Shown here in pieces: positions 30,525 through 38,221 of a stretch of 38,221 nucleotides of DNA. Numbering within the stretch: the stretch's first letter is position 1; every line of letters starts with the position of its first letter. Source of the DNA: a virus; the IMG/VR virus record IMGVR_UViG_3300043410_000775, positions 1 to 38,221 of that record; one strand, 5' to 3'. The translations under genes and the position numbers were made by a program. A model generated the notes under the pieces. That model ran no database searches. It was not told the DNA's origin and saw only the letters and a program-made list of their open reading frames with translations.

Positions 30525-31165
30525 TATACTTCTTCCAAAGAGACCGAAATATTCCAAAGATCAAAATTGGTTGTGCCTCTTTTTTCAACTGAATATGAAA
30601 AATCTGTAAAAAACATTTCTACAATTTGGTTATACTGACTTAAATGTCCATAGGCCTCGTCGTCTTTTCCAAAATTAGAATACTTATCATATGCTAGGTA
30701 TACCCAGAATGATCCTTTATGTTTTTCATACCAATCCAAAAGTTCAACTCCGCCTGCGCCACCATCTGTTGTATGTTCAGCCAATCGATTATTGTTCATC
30801 GATGACTTACCTGTTGTCAAACCAAATTGAGGATCTGTGTAGTATGCTCTAGATGGTAGTAAGTTCCATGATGTTGATAATGTTAACTTATCTGCAATGT
30901 GAGTAGACCTCATTCGTCCATTAATCATTCTTTCACGCTTTTCAATTCTTGTTGGCGTCATAGATATTGGTGCACGATTATTATCTGAAAGGATTAAAAA
31001 CTGATCAAACAAACTGGAGTCTTGTTCAAGACCTGTATCTCCGCCAACTTCATATCCATTAGGAACATACAGGCCATCTACCAATGTTCCAGGATTGTCT
31101 GCCCATAACATTGCCTGTGGTCTAGCATATTGCTTTCTACCAAGCATATAGGATGATGTTGCCAT
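30524..31165 (-). CDS. Distal-tail-like minor tail protein
   Basis: This 213-residue protein directly follows the tape measure gene (TAATG) and precedes the large tip protein, the usual place of Dit. Its C-terminal strand pattern (FFTDFSYSVEKRGTTNFDLW then SVSLEEV) fits such ring proteins. Its sequence is not otherwise diagnostic, so it is called on position. Confidence 0.65.
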   Translation of the reverse strand: MATSSYMLGRKQYARPQAMLWADNPGTLVDGLYVPNGYEVGGDTGLEQDSSLFDQFLILSDNNRAPISMTPTRIEKRERMINGRMRSTHIADKLTLSTSWNLLPSRAYYTDPQFGLTTGKSSMNNNRLAEHTTDGGAGGVELLDWYEKHKGSFWVYLAYDKYSNFGKDDEAYGHLSQYNQIVEMFFTDFSYSVEKRGTTNFDLWNISVSLEEV

Positions 31166-34100
31166 TATTGTCTTACTCCTCTAAGTTTTTGAGCATCAAT
31201 TTGTCTAATTTGAGACATTACTGTTCTTGCAATATCATCAGGATTGGCGTCAGATTTTGCATTAACGGTTATACTATAATTATACATTGAATTGCCAATT
31301 GATTCTCCAGAATTTATTGCTCTCATTTTATCAATACCGTGTGATTGAACAGCGTACTTATTCATAACAAACTCTCCAGGAGTTAACATAGCAGGAACTG
31401 TATCAGAACCTCTTGCTGCAAAACCTCCAACTGAGAAATACTTAGGAACAAGTCCACCAGAACTTAAGTATCCAAGAATTTGTTTTCTTGCAGCAACAAC
31501 TTGTGCAGAACCAAGTTGGGTTCCAGCAATACTTGTATTGGCATCAACTTTTTGTGCTTTTGCAAGATCTGCCATAGCCTGTACAGCAATCTGTTCTGCT
31601 TTAGCATCATTACCAACTAAAAATGCTTCTGCAGCAGCATCGCCTGCTTTATCAATAATAGTCTGCTGTGTAGATGTAAAGGTAGTAAGTTCTGGATGCT
31701 TTGATGGGTCTACCCAGCCATTACCGCCTCCGCCACCAGCGCCACCGCCACCGCCAGCGCCACCTGCTGCTGCGAGTTGATTTGCTAATTTAATTGCTGC
31801 AATTACTTTTTGCCAAGCGGCTTCTATAGATAAAACTCCTGAAGCAACATCATCCATAATGCCAAGCATATGTGCATCGCCAAGCCATTCTGTAACTGTT
31901 TCAACAGCAGTTTGTACCGTATCCCATTCTGCTTTAGTTTGACCAGTTGAATTAGTAATATTTTGAATAGCAACGTTCATCTCTTTGTTATACTTATCGA
32001 TAATCGCTTGCATATTCTTGAGTTCAAGTTGTTGCTTATCTAATTTATCCTGAGCACTCTTTAATGATCCCTGTTCGATTCCATAAATCTCATCTTGTCT
32101 TTTAAGAATTTCATCTTGTATTTGAGTACGAGTATAAAGTTTTCCATTGACCATTTGTGTAAGAGAGTCGAGGTCTTTTTGCTTTTGCACTTCGAGTGCT
32201 TTCTTACGATTACCCAAATTATCAATAAGTGCTTGCTGTGAATTTTGAGAAGATGATGCTCTCATTTCTTGAGCAATCTTTGCAGCAGCACCAATATCTC
32301 CAGAAGACAATGCTCCTGCTAAATCTGTTTGTTGTTTTTGTTGATCAAGTAATTGTTGATTAATCTTTTTAACATCTTCAAGTGCAGAAATTTGATCATC
32401 AATAGCCTTTGTTCTTTCTTCATAAGCCTGATTGATCTTTTCTTCATCCCTGCTCATCAAGTCTGCTGCTCTATTAAATAGATTAACTTCTTCTTGTATT
32501 AAGTCAATCTTCTTTTGTTCTTTATCAACATCTTCTTGAGCCTTATCGACAAGTTCTTGTTTTGCATCAATTTGTTGTTGATAAGCCTCTACACTCATTC
32601 CTTGATCAGCCTTGAATTTATTTCTTGCATTAAGTCTAGCAATTGCCTCTTGTGCAGCAAAATATTGATTCATTACATCTGCTGCTGTTTCTTGTTCCTG
32701 TGCAGCATTAAATGCATTTATCTTTAATATTTTACCCAATTCTTTAACACTAGACTCTGCTGCCTTGGCACCCTTAATAAAGTTAGACCAATCTGCACTT
32801 GTCATATCTTCGGCAGCAATTGCTGTTGTAAGAGCAGCATTGCCTAAGAGTTCTGTAATCTTAGTAGCAGACAAACCAGCAGAAGTTAATTTTGTATATG
32901 CAGTCATCTGCTCTTGAGAGTTTGTAACTACTTGTTGTTGTTGATCAGCAAATGTGCCAAGTTCAATTTCTTTAGTAAACTTAAGTATTGCCTGACCAAG
33001 ATCGCCAAACACGACCTTTCCATCCTTAGCAATTGTAAATAGTCTACCCACCTTACCATTTACTTGATCAAATGTTTTTGCATCTAAACCACTTACAATA
33101 TCGATAAATCCTTGTGTGGCTTTTGCTGATCTAAGAATTTCATTTGTTCCATTGAATCCTGATAGATCCCCCTTGAGTGCTGCTATAAATCCGCTTACAC
33201 CCTTAGTCGCATCAATAGAATACTTTCTAAAATCCTTTAATTTCTTAAGCAGGTCGTCAATAAAAGCATTAGGATTTGTGCCTGATCCACTACCATCAAT
33301 TCCAGTTTTTCCTGGTGGTGTTGGGGAATCCTTGGTTGCTTTTCCACCCTCTTCAATTGCCTTATTTAATGCTTCAACTTCTTTTCTTGCTTGAGCAGCA
33401 CGGTATGCATATCCTCCAATTGCCTTACCACCCTTTGCTTTGGCTGCATCATATTCTTTTTGAGCCTGTAGTGCCTTCTCCATTGCAATCTGTAACTTTA
33501 GGACATTCATGACAGAATCTGTAATTCCAGTTAAATCTGCAACGAACTTAATCTTTTGTTCTAATGTCTTGCCTTGCATATCCTTAATTAATGTTTGAAT
33601 TTGTAAAATATCTTGTGGCTGCAAACTTCCTTGTGCATAAGCAATTAAAATACTTGTCTGTAGTTTTTTAGGAATTCCACTAGTAATAGTTTTCTTAAGA
33701 AGTGCAGCAAGTTTCTTATTTGTTTTCTCTAATGATGCAAATGCTTGGTCTGCAAAATCTGAAATTGCAGCAGCGGATGCTTTGCCAGTAGGATCAAACT
33801 TATCTAGAGCAATAACAAGATCATCTGCAACCTTTTTAATATTTTCAAAATTTTGCATCTGTGCTGCGTATGCTGCATTGTATTGTTCTACAGAAATCTT
33901 TCCATCTACGTACTGTGCATTTAGAATTGCCAAAGAATTTTTCTGTTCTTCCATTGCTAGATTTAAAGAAACTGTTGCAAACTTTGTATTTCTAATTTGA
34001 GTTTCTTGTGCTTTTTGTTTTGCTATTGTCAAAGTTGCTGATGCTGCCCATGCAGTAGATGCATCTGTAACACCACTTGTATTGATTGTTGGCTGAACAA

Positions 34101-37100
34101 TTTCACCAATCTTACGTTGAATAATAGAGAGACCACTTTGGGATGTTTTGCTTAAATAGTTAATCTTAGCATCAATAGTGAGTGGTTCTTTTGTAATATC
34201 TTTTCCATCTTTTCCAACTAGGAGTTCTTGAATTTTACCCTTAAGTTGGATCTCATTTACTCCAGCAAGTTCTGCTGCTGCCTTAATATTTGCTGCAATA
34301 TCTGCAGGTGATAGTCCAAATGTTGCTGCTCTTACTGCTACATCTTTGGCAGCAACATCCATTGCATTACTTTTACCAATTCTAGATGTAAGTCTTGTAG
34401 CATCTGCTTTACCTGCAGTATTATAATAATTTCTAAAGTTTGCAGCCTTAGCAAGATCTGCACTAATAAATCTTGCATCTCCAACTCTATTGAATTGTCT
34501 TTCAGAAGGAAGTGCTTTATCTCCAATATATTTAGAATAAGCATTGATTGAATTAACACTACCAAATCTTGCTTCTGCTTCTTTTTTACCCTGCTCTTCA
34601 AGTGCCTTGATGTGTTCCTCTTGCTTCTTTCTAAGCCACATAAATCCTGCTGCAACTGCTGCAATACCCGCTACAGTGGCTCCAATAGGGTTTGTAAGCA
34701 TTGGTAGAGCCATTGCAAGAGATTGTAGTCCCATAACTGCTGGGGCTGCTGCTTGGGCAATTTGACCAATAGGGCCTGGCATCATTGATCCTGCTAATAC
34801 CGCACCAGAAGCAACCATGCCATACTTCATTGCACCGCCAGAGACCATACCTGCCTTTGCTCTTAATGATTGTGATTTAAAGTTTTTATATCCAGAAGAA
34901 AGTTTTTGTCTAAATGATTTCTTAGGGAAACTTGGCATTCCAAGGAATGTGCTTTGTCCACCACCAGTATCTCCTGTAGATGCTGCGCCAGTTTCAGAAA
35001 CAAATATTGGCTTTCCATTTTTATCAAGGAGTCCTGTGTTTCTCATTCCAACAATTGCTTGGTTTGCAACTCTTTCTGCTGCAGCCTTAACTAATGGTGC
35101 ATTTTGTTCCATACCAACAATCAAGCCATTATCAATTTCTTGTCCTACATCTTGTGTGGCATCTGATGGTGAATTAACTTGTGCGCCTTGCTTAATAGCA
35201 TTAACAGTTTTAATTCCAACTGTCATACCGACTTTTTCTGCAATAGCAGATAGTCTAACTCCAGCACCCTTAATATAAGAAGACATCTTTGCTTCAAGTT
35301 CTTGAACAGTTGCTGTAATAGAAGGAGCGATGTGTGCCATCGTTGCAGTTACAAATGAATCTCCACCAATATCCTTCATTCTAAATAAATTCTTAAATCC
35401 ACTCTTTGAAGATCCACTAGGAACAATCTGCTTTTGGAATACATCAGGATTGACAGTAGATGCAAATTTTTGTGCAGCACCTGCAACATTCTTGTAAGAT
35501 CCTGGCATTGCAACTCTTCCCACAGGAGATGCAGAACCAACACCAACCATACCAACAGTGCGAATTTCTTCAACTGCTCTATCAAATGCAGCAGCAATAT
35601 TTTCTCCACCGACCTGTAAAGTTTTTGCTGCATTTCTCATTGCTGGAACAACAGTTGTTTCAAAATCTATATCCTTAACAAATTCTTTTCCAGTTCCTTG
35701 TAATGCAGCAACTGCTGCTCCAATAAGTCTGTCACCTATAATTTGGAAATCTTTAAAGTTTGCAGGATTGTTTAATGGCTTCATTAAGTCTCTTGCAATA
35801 ACTGCAAGAAGTGGAGATGCTGCAGCACCACCAGACTGATTTAAAGATCCAAGAACATCTGACATTTTTGCACCAGGACCAGTAGTAGACCCCATCATAG
35901 TGTTTAGCCACTCTTGAAGATAAATAGTTGCATTTCCATAACCCTTTAGGGTTGACACTCCACCAACAACACTACCTGGATTTGCTGCATATCCAGGAAC
36001 TTGAATCTTACGACCTTGAAGTAGGCCAGCAATAATTCCTGGATTCTTTTTAACTGTGTCAACTGATAATACAACTTCTCCATTTGAAAGATTTGCTGGA
36101 ACCATATCATCTTTTGGTCCTCCTGGACCTGATACTACAATTCCACCTTCTGCAAAATTCTTAGATTGACGCATACCTGGAAGCATCATTCCTGGATTAT
36201 TAAATGCAAATGAACTTGCTGCAGCGGTTGCACCAAGATATGCATTCTTCAAATTATTGACAGCATTTGCCTCAATAGTAAATCTTTGTGTAAGTCTAGC
36301 ATGCACCTGATCAAGTGAGTGTGCTACAGCCTCCGCTTGCATTTGTTCACTTGTTAAATATTGTGTCTGTTCTCCAAGATACTTAGATTGACCAGTTAAT
36401 TTTAAATACCCGTTTCGAATTAATCCAAATAGTTTTAGCATCTGTCCACCAAAGTTAGCAATAAGACCAACGAGCATAAGTACAACTGGACCAACACCAG
36501 CAAATAATGCAATGAGTGTTGTCACAACCTTCTTGCTACCATCTGACAAATTATTAAACTTATCTGCAACTTTGGTAAAGAATTCCACAACAGGAGTTAC
36601 TACCTTGAGGAATGCTTCTCCTACAGGAGCAATAGATGCTCTTAATGACTCTACCGCTGCCTTAAACTTTGTCATAGAGTTTTCTTCAATTGCCCCTAAT
36701 TCCTTATTTGCAATTGCTGCTAAATCTTGAGAGGACATTTTTACTAATTCTAGTGCTTGTGATGCCTGCGATCCAGATCGTGCAATATTATCAAAGAGTG
36801 CTGATACTCTTGCAAATTGGAACTTTCCAAAAAGTTGTTCGAGGATGCGCTGTCTTGCAAGTGGTGTCAAGGTTTTCATTGCATCTGCAAGGTCAAGTAC
36901 AGTACGCATAATGTTTCCTTCATTTCTAGAAACAATTGTATTGAGATCAATTCCTACACCCTTGAGCATTTCTCTTGCAGCCTTAGTAGGGTTGATCATA
37001 GATGCGAGTGCTGACTTTAATCCGTTTGCTGCTTCTGATGCATTAACACCACCTTCTTGCATTGCTGCAAGGAATACTGACATGTCTTTAATGTCTCCGC

Positions 37101-38154
37101 CAAGACCTTGAATAACTGGCGCAACCTTTGGAATAGCATCTGTCAAATTTTGAAGACTTACAACAGATTGGTTTTCTACTGCGTTAAGGAAGTTAATTGA
37201 TTCTGCTAATTGATCTGAATTCATTTTAAAAGCACTTTGAATTGCAATAGTTGCTTGCAATGCTTGTTGCTTATCTACCTCACCTAAAACAGAAAGTCTT
37301 GTTGCAGCCTTAACTTGTTCTGCTAACTTTTGTCCTTGGAAGCCTGCTGCTGCTGCGTCTGCAGCAATTGACATAGTGTCAGCAATTGCTACACCATACT
37401 TTGTAAACTCTTCTGCCAAAGTCTTAACAACTTGTAGGTTTGCCTGAGTTTCTGATGGCAGTGTAAAGATATCGCCATAAACTCTCTTGAATCTAATTAC
37501 TTGCTTTTCAAGATCCATAAATACCTTGGATGCTGTAGTTCCAAAAATAGATAACGGAACTGTAAAACCAACCATCAACTGGCGACCAGCCCACTGAGTG
37601 TTCTTACCAAAATTAACTAAATTGGTCGTTCCTTGTGCAAGTAATTGATTAAACAATTGCTGACGCTGAGCAGCAATCATTGTCTTTGTGCCAAGATTTT
37701 CCATATCCAAAGCAAGTGGTGTTACGGCAATTGCCTTCATTGCTCCAGAGGCATCTCTGCCCATCTTAATATATTGTGTCTGTAACTTTCTTACACGTTC
37801 TTCAGCAACCTTATTGATTGTTTCAAATTCTGTTTGAAACACTTTACCAAATGATTTAGATGCTGCAACACCATATCTAAAGTATTCACGCATTGAGAAC
37901 TTGTTCTTCTCAAGTGATGTCGTGAATGATTCTGCAGATGTTTTAATTGTCTGCATACGGGCAGCAAACTGACCTGTAGCATTAATTGAATTAACAAGTT
38001 CTTGCTGCAGGTTTCGTTGTGCGATAACAGCGGATGCCGAAGATTTTGCAATCTGGCTATGGAATTGTGAGATTTGCCTTTGTAGATTTTTTAATTCACC
38101 TAGGGCTGCAGACGTGTCAATACTAACGCTGATATTAGCATTAACATCTGACAT
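31165..38154 (-). CDS. Tail tape measure protein
   Basis: This 2,329-residue protein sets tail length. The conserved phage tape-measure core lies near residues 250-420 (FAARMQ earlier; QATIAIQSAFKMN, FLAAMQEGGVNASEAANGLK, MLKGVGIDL). Hydrophobic stretches near 560-590 and 1,140-1,200 are as expected for a protein ejected into the host. It has long coiled-coil repeats (about 1,880-2,080). A copy of the GGP-x-DDMVPAxLSxGE motif lies near 690, with a second version (RGSDTVPAMLTPGEFVMNK) near the C-terminus. A Gly-rich linker is at + 31725-31770. GAGGTGAG precedes the ATG. At about 0.15 nm per residue the tail would be near 350 nm long. Confidence 0.95.
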   Translation of the reverse strand: MSDVNANISVSIDTSAALGELKNLQRQISQFHSQIAKSSASAVIAQRNLQQELVNSINATGQFAARMQTIKTSAESFTTSLEKNKFSMREYFRYGVAASKSFGKVFQTEFETINKVAEERVRKLQTQYIKMGRDASGAMKAIAVTPLALDMENLGTKTMIAAQRQQLFNQLLAQGTTNLVNFGKNTQWAGRQLMVGFTVPLSIFGTTASKVFMDLEKQVIRFKRVYGDIFTLPSETQANLQVVKTLAEEFTKYGVAIADTMSIAADAAAAGFQGQKLAEQVKAATRLSVLGEVDKQQALQATIAIQSAFKMNSDQLAESINFLNAVENQSVVSLQNLTDAIPKVAPVIQGLGGDIKDMSVFLAAMQEGGVNASEAANGLKSALASMINPTKAAREMLKGVGIDLNTIVSRNEGNIMRTVLDLADAMKTLTPLARQRILEQLFGKFQFARVSALFDNIARSGSQASQALELVKMSSQDLAAIANKELGAIEENSMTKFKAAVESLRASIAPVGEAFLKVVTPVVEFFTKVADKFNNLSDGSKKVVTTLIALFAGVGPVVLMLVGLIANFGGQMLKLFGLIRNGYLKLTGQSKYLGEQTQYLTSEQMQAEAVAHSLDQVHARLTQRFTIEANAVNNLKNAYLGATAAASSFAFNNPGMMLPGMRQSKNFAEGGIVVSGPGGPKDDMVPANLSNGEVVLSVDTVKKNPGIIAGLLQGRKIQVPGYAANPGSVVGGVSTLKGYGNATIYLQEWLNTMMGSTTGPGAKMSDVLGSLNQSGGAAASPLLAVIARDLMKPLNNPANFKDFQIIGDRLIGAAVAALQGTGKEFVKDIDFETTVVPAMRNAAKTLQVGGENIAAAFDRAVEEIRTVGMVGVGSASPVGRVAMPGSYKNVAGAAQKFASTVNPDVFQKQIVPSGSSKSGFKNLFRMKDIGGDSFVTATMAHIAPSITATVQELEAKMSSYIKGAGVRLSAIAEKVGMTVGIKTVNAIKQGAQVNSPSDATQDVGQEIDNGLIVGMEQNAPLVKAAAERVANQAIVGMRNTGLLDKNGKPIFVSETGAASTGDTGGGQSTFLGMPSFPKKSFRQKLSSGYKNFKSQSLRAKAGMVSGGAMKYGMVASGAVLAGSMMPGPIGQIAQAAAPAVMGLQSLAMALPMLTNPIGATVAGIAAVAAGFMWLRKKQEEHIKALEEQGKKEAEARFGSVNSINAYSKYIGDKALPSERQFNRVGDARFISADLAKAANFRNYYNTAGKADATRLTSRIGKSNAMDVAAKDVAVRAATFGLSPADIAANIKAAAELAGVNEIQLKGKIQELLVGKDGKDITKEPLTIDAKINYLSKTSQSGLSIIQRKIGEIVQPTINTSGVTDASTAWAASATLTIAKQKAQETQIRNTKFATVSLNLAMEEQKNSLAILNAQYVDGKISVEQYNAAYAAQMQNFENIKKVADDLVIALDKFDPTGKASAAAISDFADQAFASLEKTNKKLAALLKKTITSGIPKKLQTSILIAYAQGSLQPQDILQIQTLIKDMQGKTLEQKIKFVADLTGITDSVMNVLKLQIAMEKALQAQKEYDAAKAKGGKAIGGYAYRAAQARKEVEALNKAIEEGGKATKDSPTPPGKTGIDGSGSGTNPNAFIDDLLKKLKDFRKYSIDATKGVSGFIAALKGDLSGFNGTNEILRSAKATQGFIDIVSGLDAKTFDQVNGKVGRLFTIAKDGKVVFGDLGQAILKFTKEIELGTFADQQQQVVTNSQEQMTAYTKLTSAGLSATKITELLGNAALTTAIAAEDMTSADWSNFIKGAKAAESSVKELGKILKINAFNAAQEQETAADVMNQYFAAQEAIARLNARNKFKADQGMSVEAYQQQIDAKQELVDKAQEDVDKEQKKIDLIQEEVNLFNRAADLMSRDEEKINQAYEERTKAIDDQISALEDVKKINQQLLDQQKQQTDLAGALSSGDIGAAAKIAQEMRASSSQNSQQALIDNLGNRKKALEVQKQKDLDSLTQMVNGKLYTRTQIQDEILKRQDEIYGIEQGSLKSAQDKLDKQQLELKNMQAIIDKYNKEMNVAIQNITNSTGQTKAEWDTVQTAVETVTEWLGDAHMLGIMDDVASGVLSIEAAWQKVIAAIKLANQLAAAGGAGGGGGAGGGGGNGWVDPSKHPELTTFTSTQQTIIDKAGDAAAEAFLVGNDAKAEQIAVQAMADLAKAQKVDANTSIAGTQLGSAQVVAARKQILGYLSSGGLVPKYFSVGGFAARGSDTVPAMLTPGEFVMNKYAVQSHGIDKMRAINSGESIGNSMYNYSITVNAKSDANPDDIARTVMSQIRQIDAQKLRGVRQ

Positions 38155-38180
38155 TCATTCTCACCTCTTTATTTAATTAT

Positions 38181-38221
38181 TTAGGCATCAGCAGAGACAA
38201 GGGCATTATTTAGAAATGAGT
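38181..38221 (-). CDS. C-terminal end of the gene upstream of the tape measure (partial)
   Basis: One minus-strand frame reads SFLNNALVSADA then TAA (38183-38181), 26 nt before the tape measure start. The other two frames stop sooner. It is probably the end of a tail assembly chaperone, the usual neighbour, but only 13 codons are visible. Confidence 0.45.
   Translation of the reverse strand, partial: SFLNNALVSADA

Noticed and set aside
1-38221. tRNA or rRNA genes
   Set aside because: No intergenic space is large enough apart from short gaps, and none folds as a cloverleaf by eye.

Overview
This window is a stretch of a double-stranded DNA, tailed (siphovirus-like) phage genome. Every supported gene lies on the minus strand, so transcription runs from high to low coordinates. 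It is AT-rich by eye and tightly packed: many genes overlap by 1 to 30 nt, and no gene-free stretch exceeds about 110 nt. I infer an actinobacterial host, possibly a small-genome freshwater lineage. The grounds are actinophage-like replication genes with a cellular-type DnaE polymerase, leaderless-looking promoters, and secreted proteins with Sec signals ending in AxA. The host is not proven from sequence alone.

Layout in order of transcription. (1) 38221-24174, tail module: the end of an upstream gene, a 2,329-residue tape measure protein, then six tail or tail-tip genes, most joined by 1-nt TAATG stop/start overlaps. (2) 24158-22505, transition: a small structural-looking protein behind its own promoter, a zinc ribbon, a MerR-like DNA-binding protein and two small proteins just upstream of the helicase. 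(3) 22512-14372, replication and recombination: DnaB-like helicase, an unknown protein, DnaG-like primase, gp32-like zinc ssDNA-binding protein, a full DNA polymerase III alpha (DnaE) with an intact PHP domain, MazG-like hydrolase, RecA, a zinc ribbon and a PD-(D/E)XK Holliday-junction-resolvase-like protein. (4) 14364-11797: four consecutive paralogous genes with the HxD...H signature of Fe(II)/2-oxoglutarate oxygenases, behind a leaderless-type promoter. (5) 11807-8891: a helical protein, a Cas4-like Fe-S nuclease, a zinc-finger protein, a second (RuvC-fold) resolvase, a 51-residue helix-turn-helix protein, a DUF3310 protein and a likely small terminase. (6) 8898-7120: large terminase. (7) 7099-2846, envelope/lysis region: two secreted, coiled-coil-rich surface proteins separated by a terminator and promoter, then two small membrane proteins resembling holins. 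(8) 2788-4: a divergent RsmI-like 16S rRNA methyltransferase, a full-length DUF885 metallopeptidase and a small acidic Cys/His protein, with their own promoters.

The genes suggest a largely self-sufficient replisome (helicase, primase, SSB, polymerase) and a recombination set (RecA, Cas4-like nuclease, two resolvases). They are followed by packaging, envelope and host-modification functions. Capsid, portal, integrase and a recognisable endolysin are not in the window.

The most interesting points are: the four-gene oxygenase array; the recurring promoter motif ATGGTATA(A/C)T, twice placed exactly 6 nt from an ATG; a hairpin over the RsmI-like gene's ribosome binding site with a promoter in its loop, reminiscent of T4 gene e; a signal peptide readable only from an apparent AUA start; and unusual cargo (DUF885 peptidase, RsmI homologue, secreted rod proteins).
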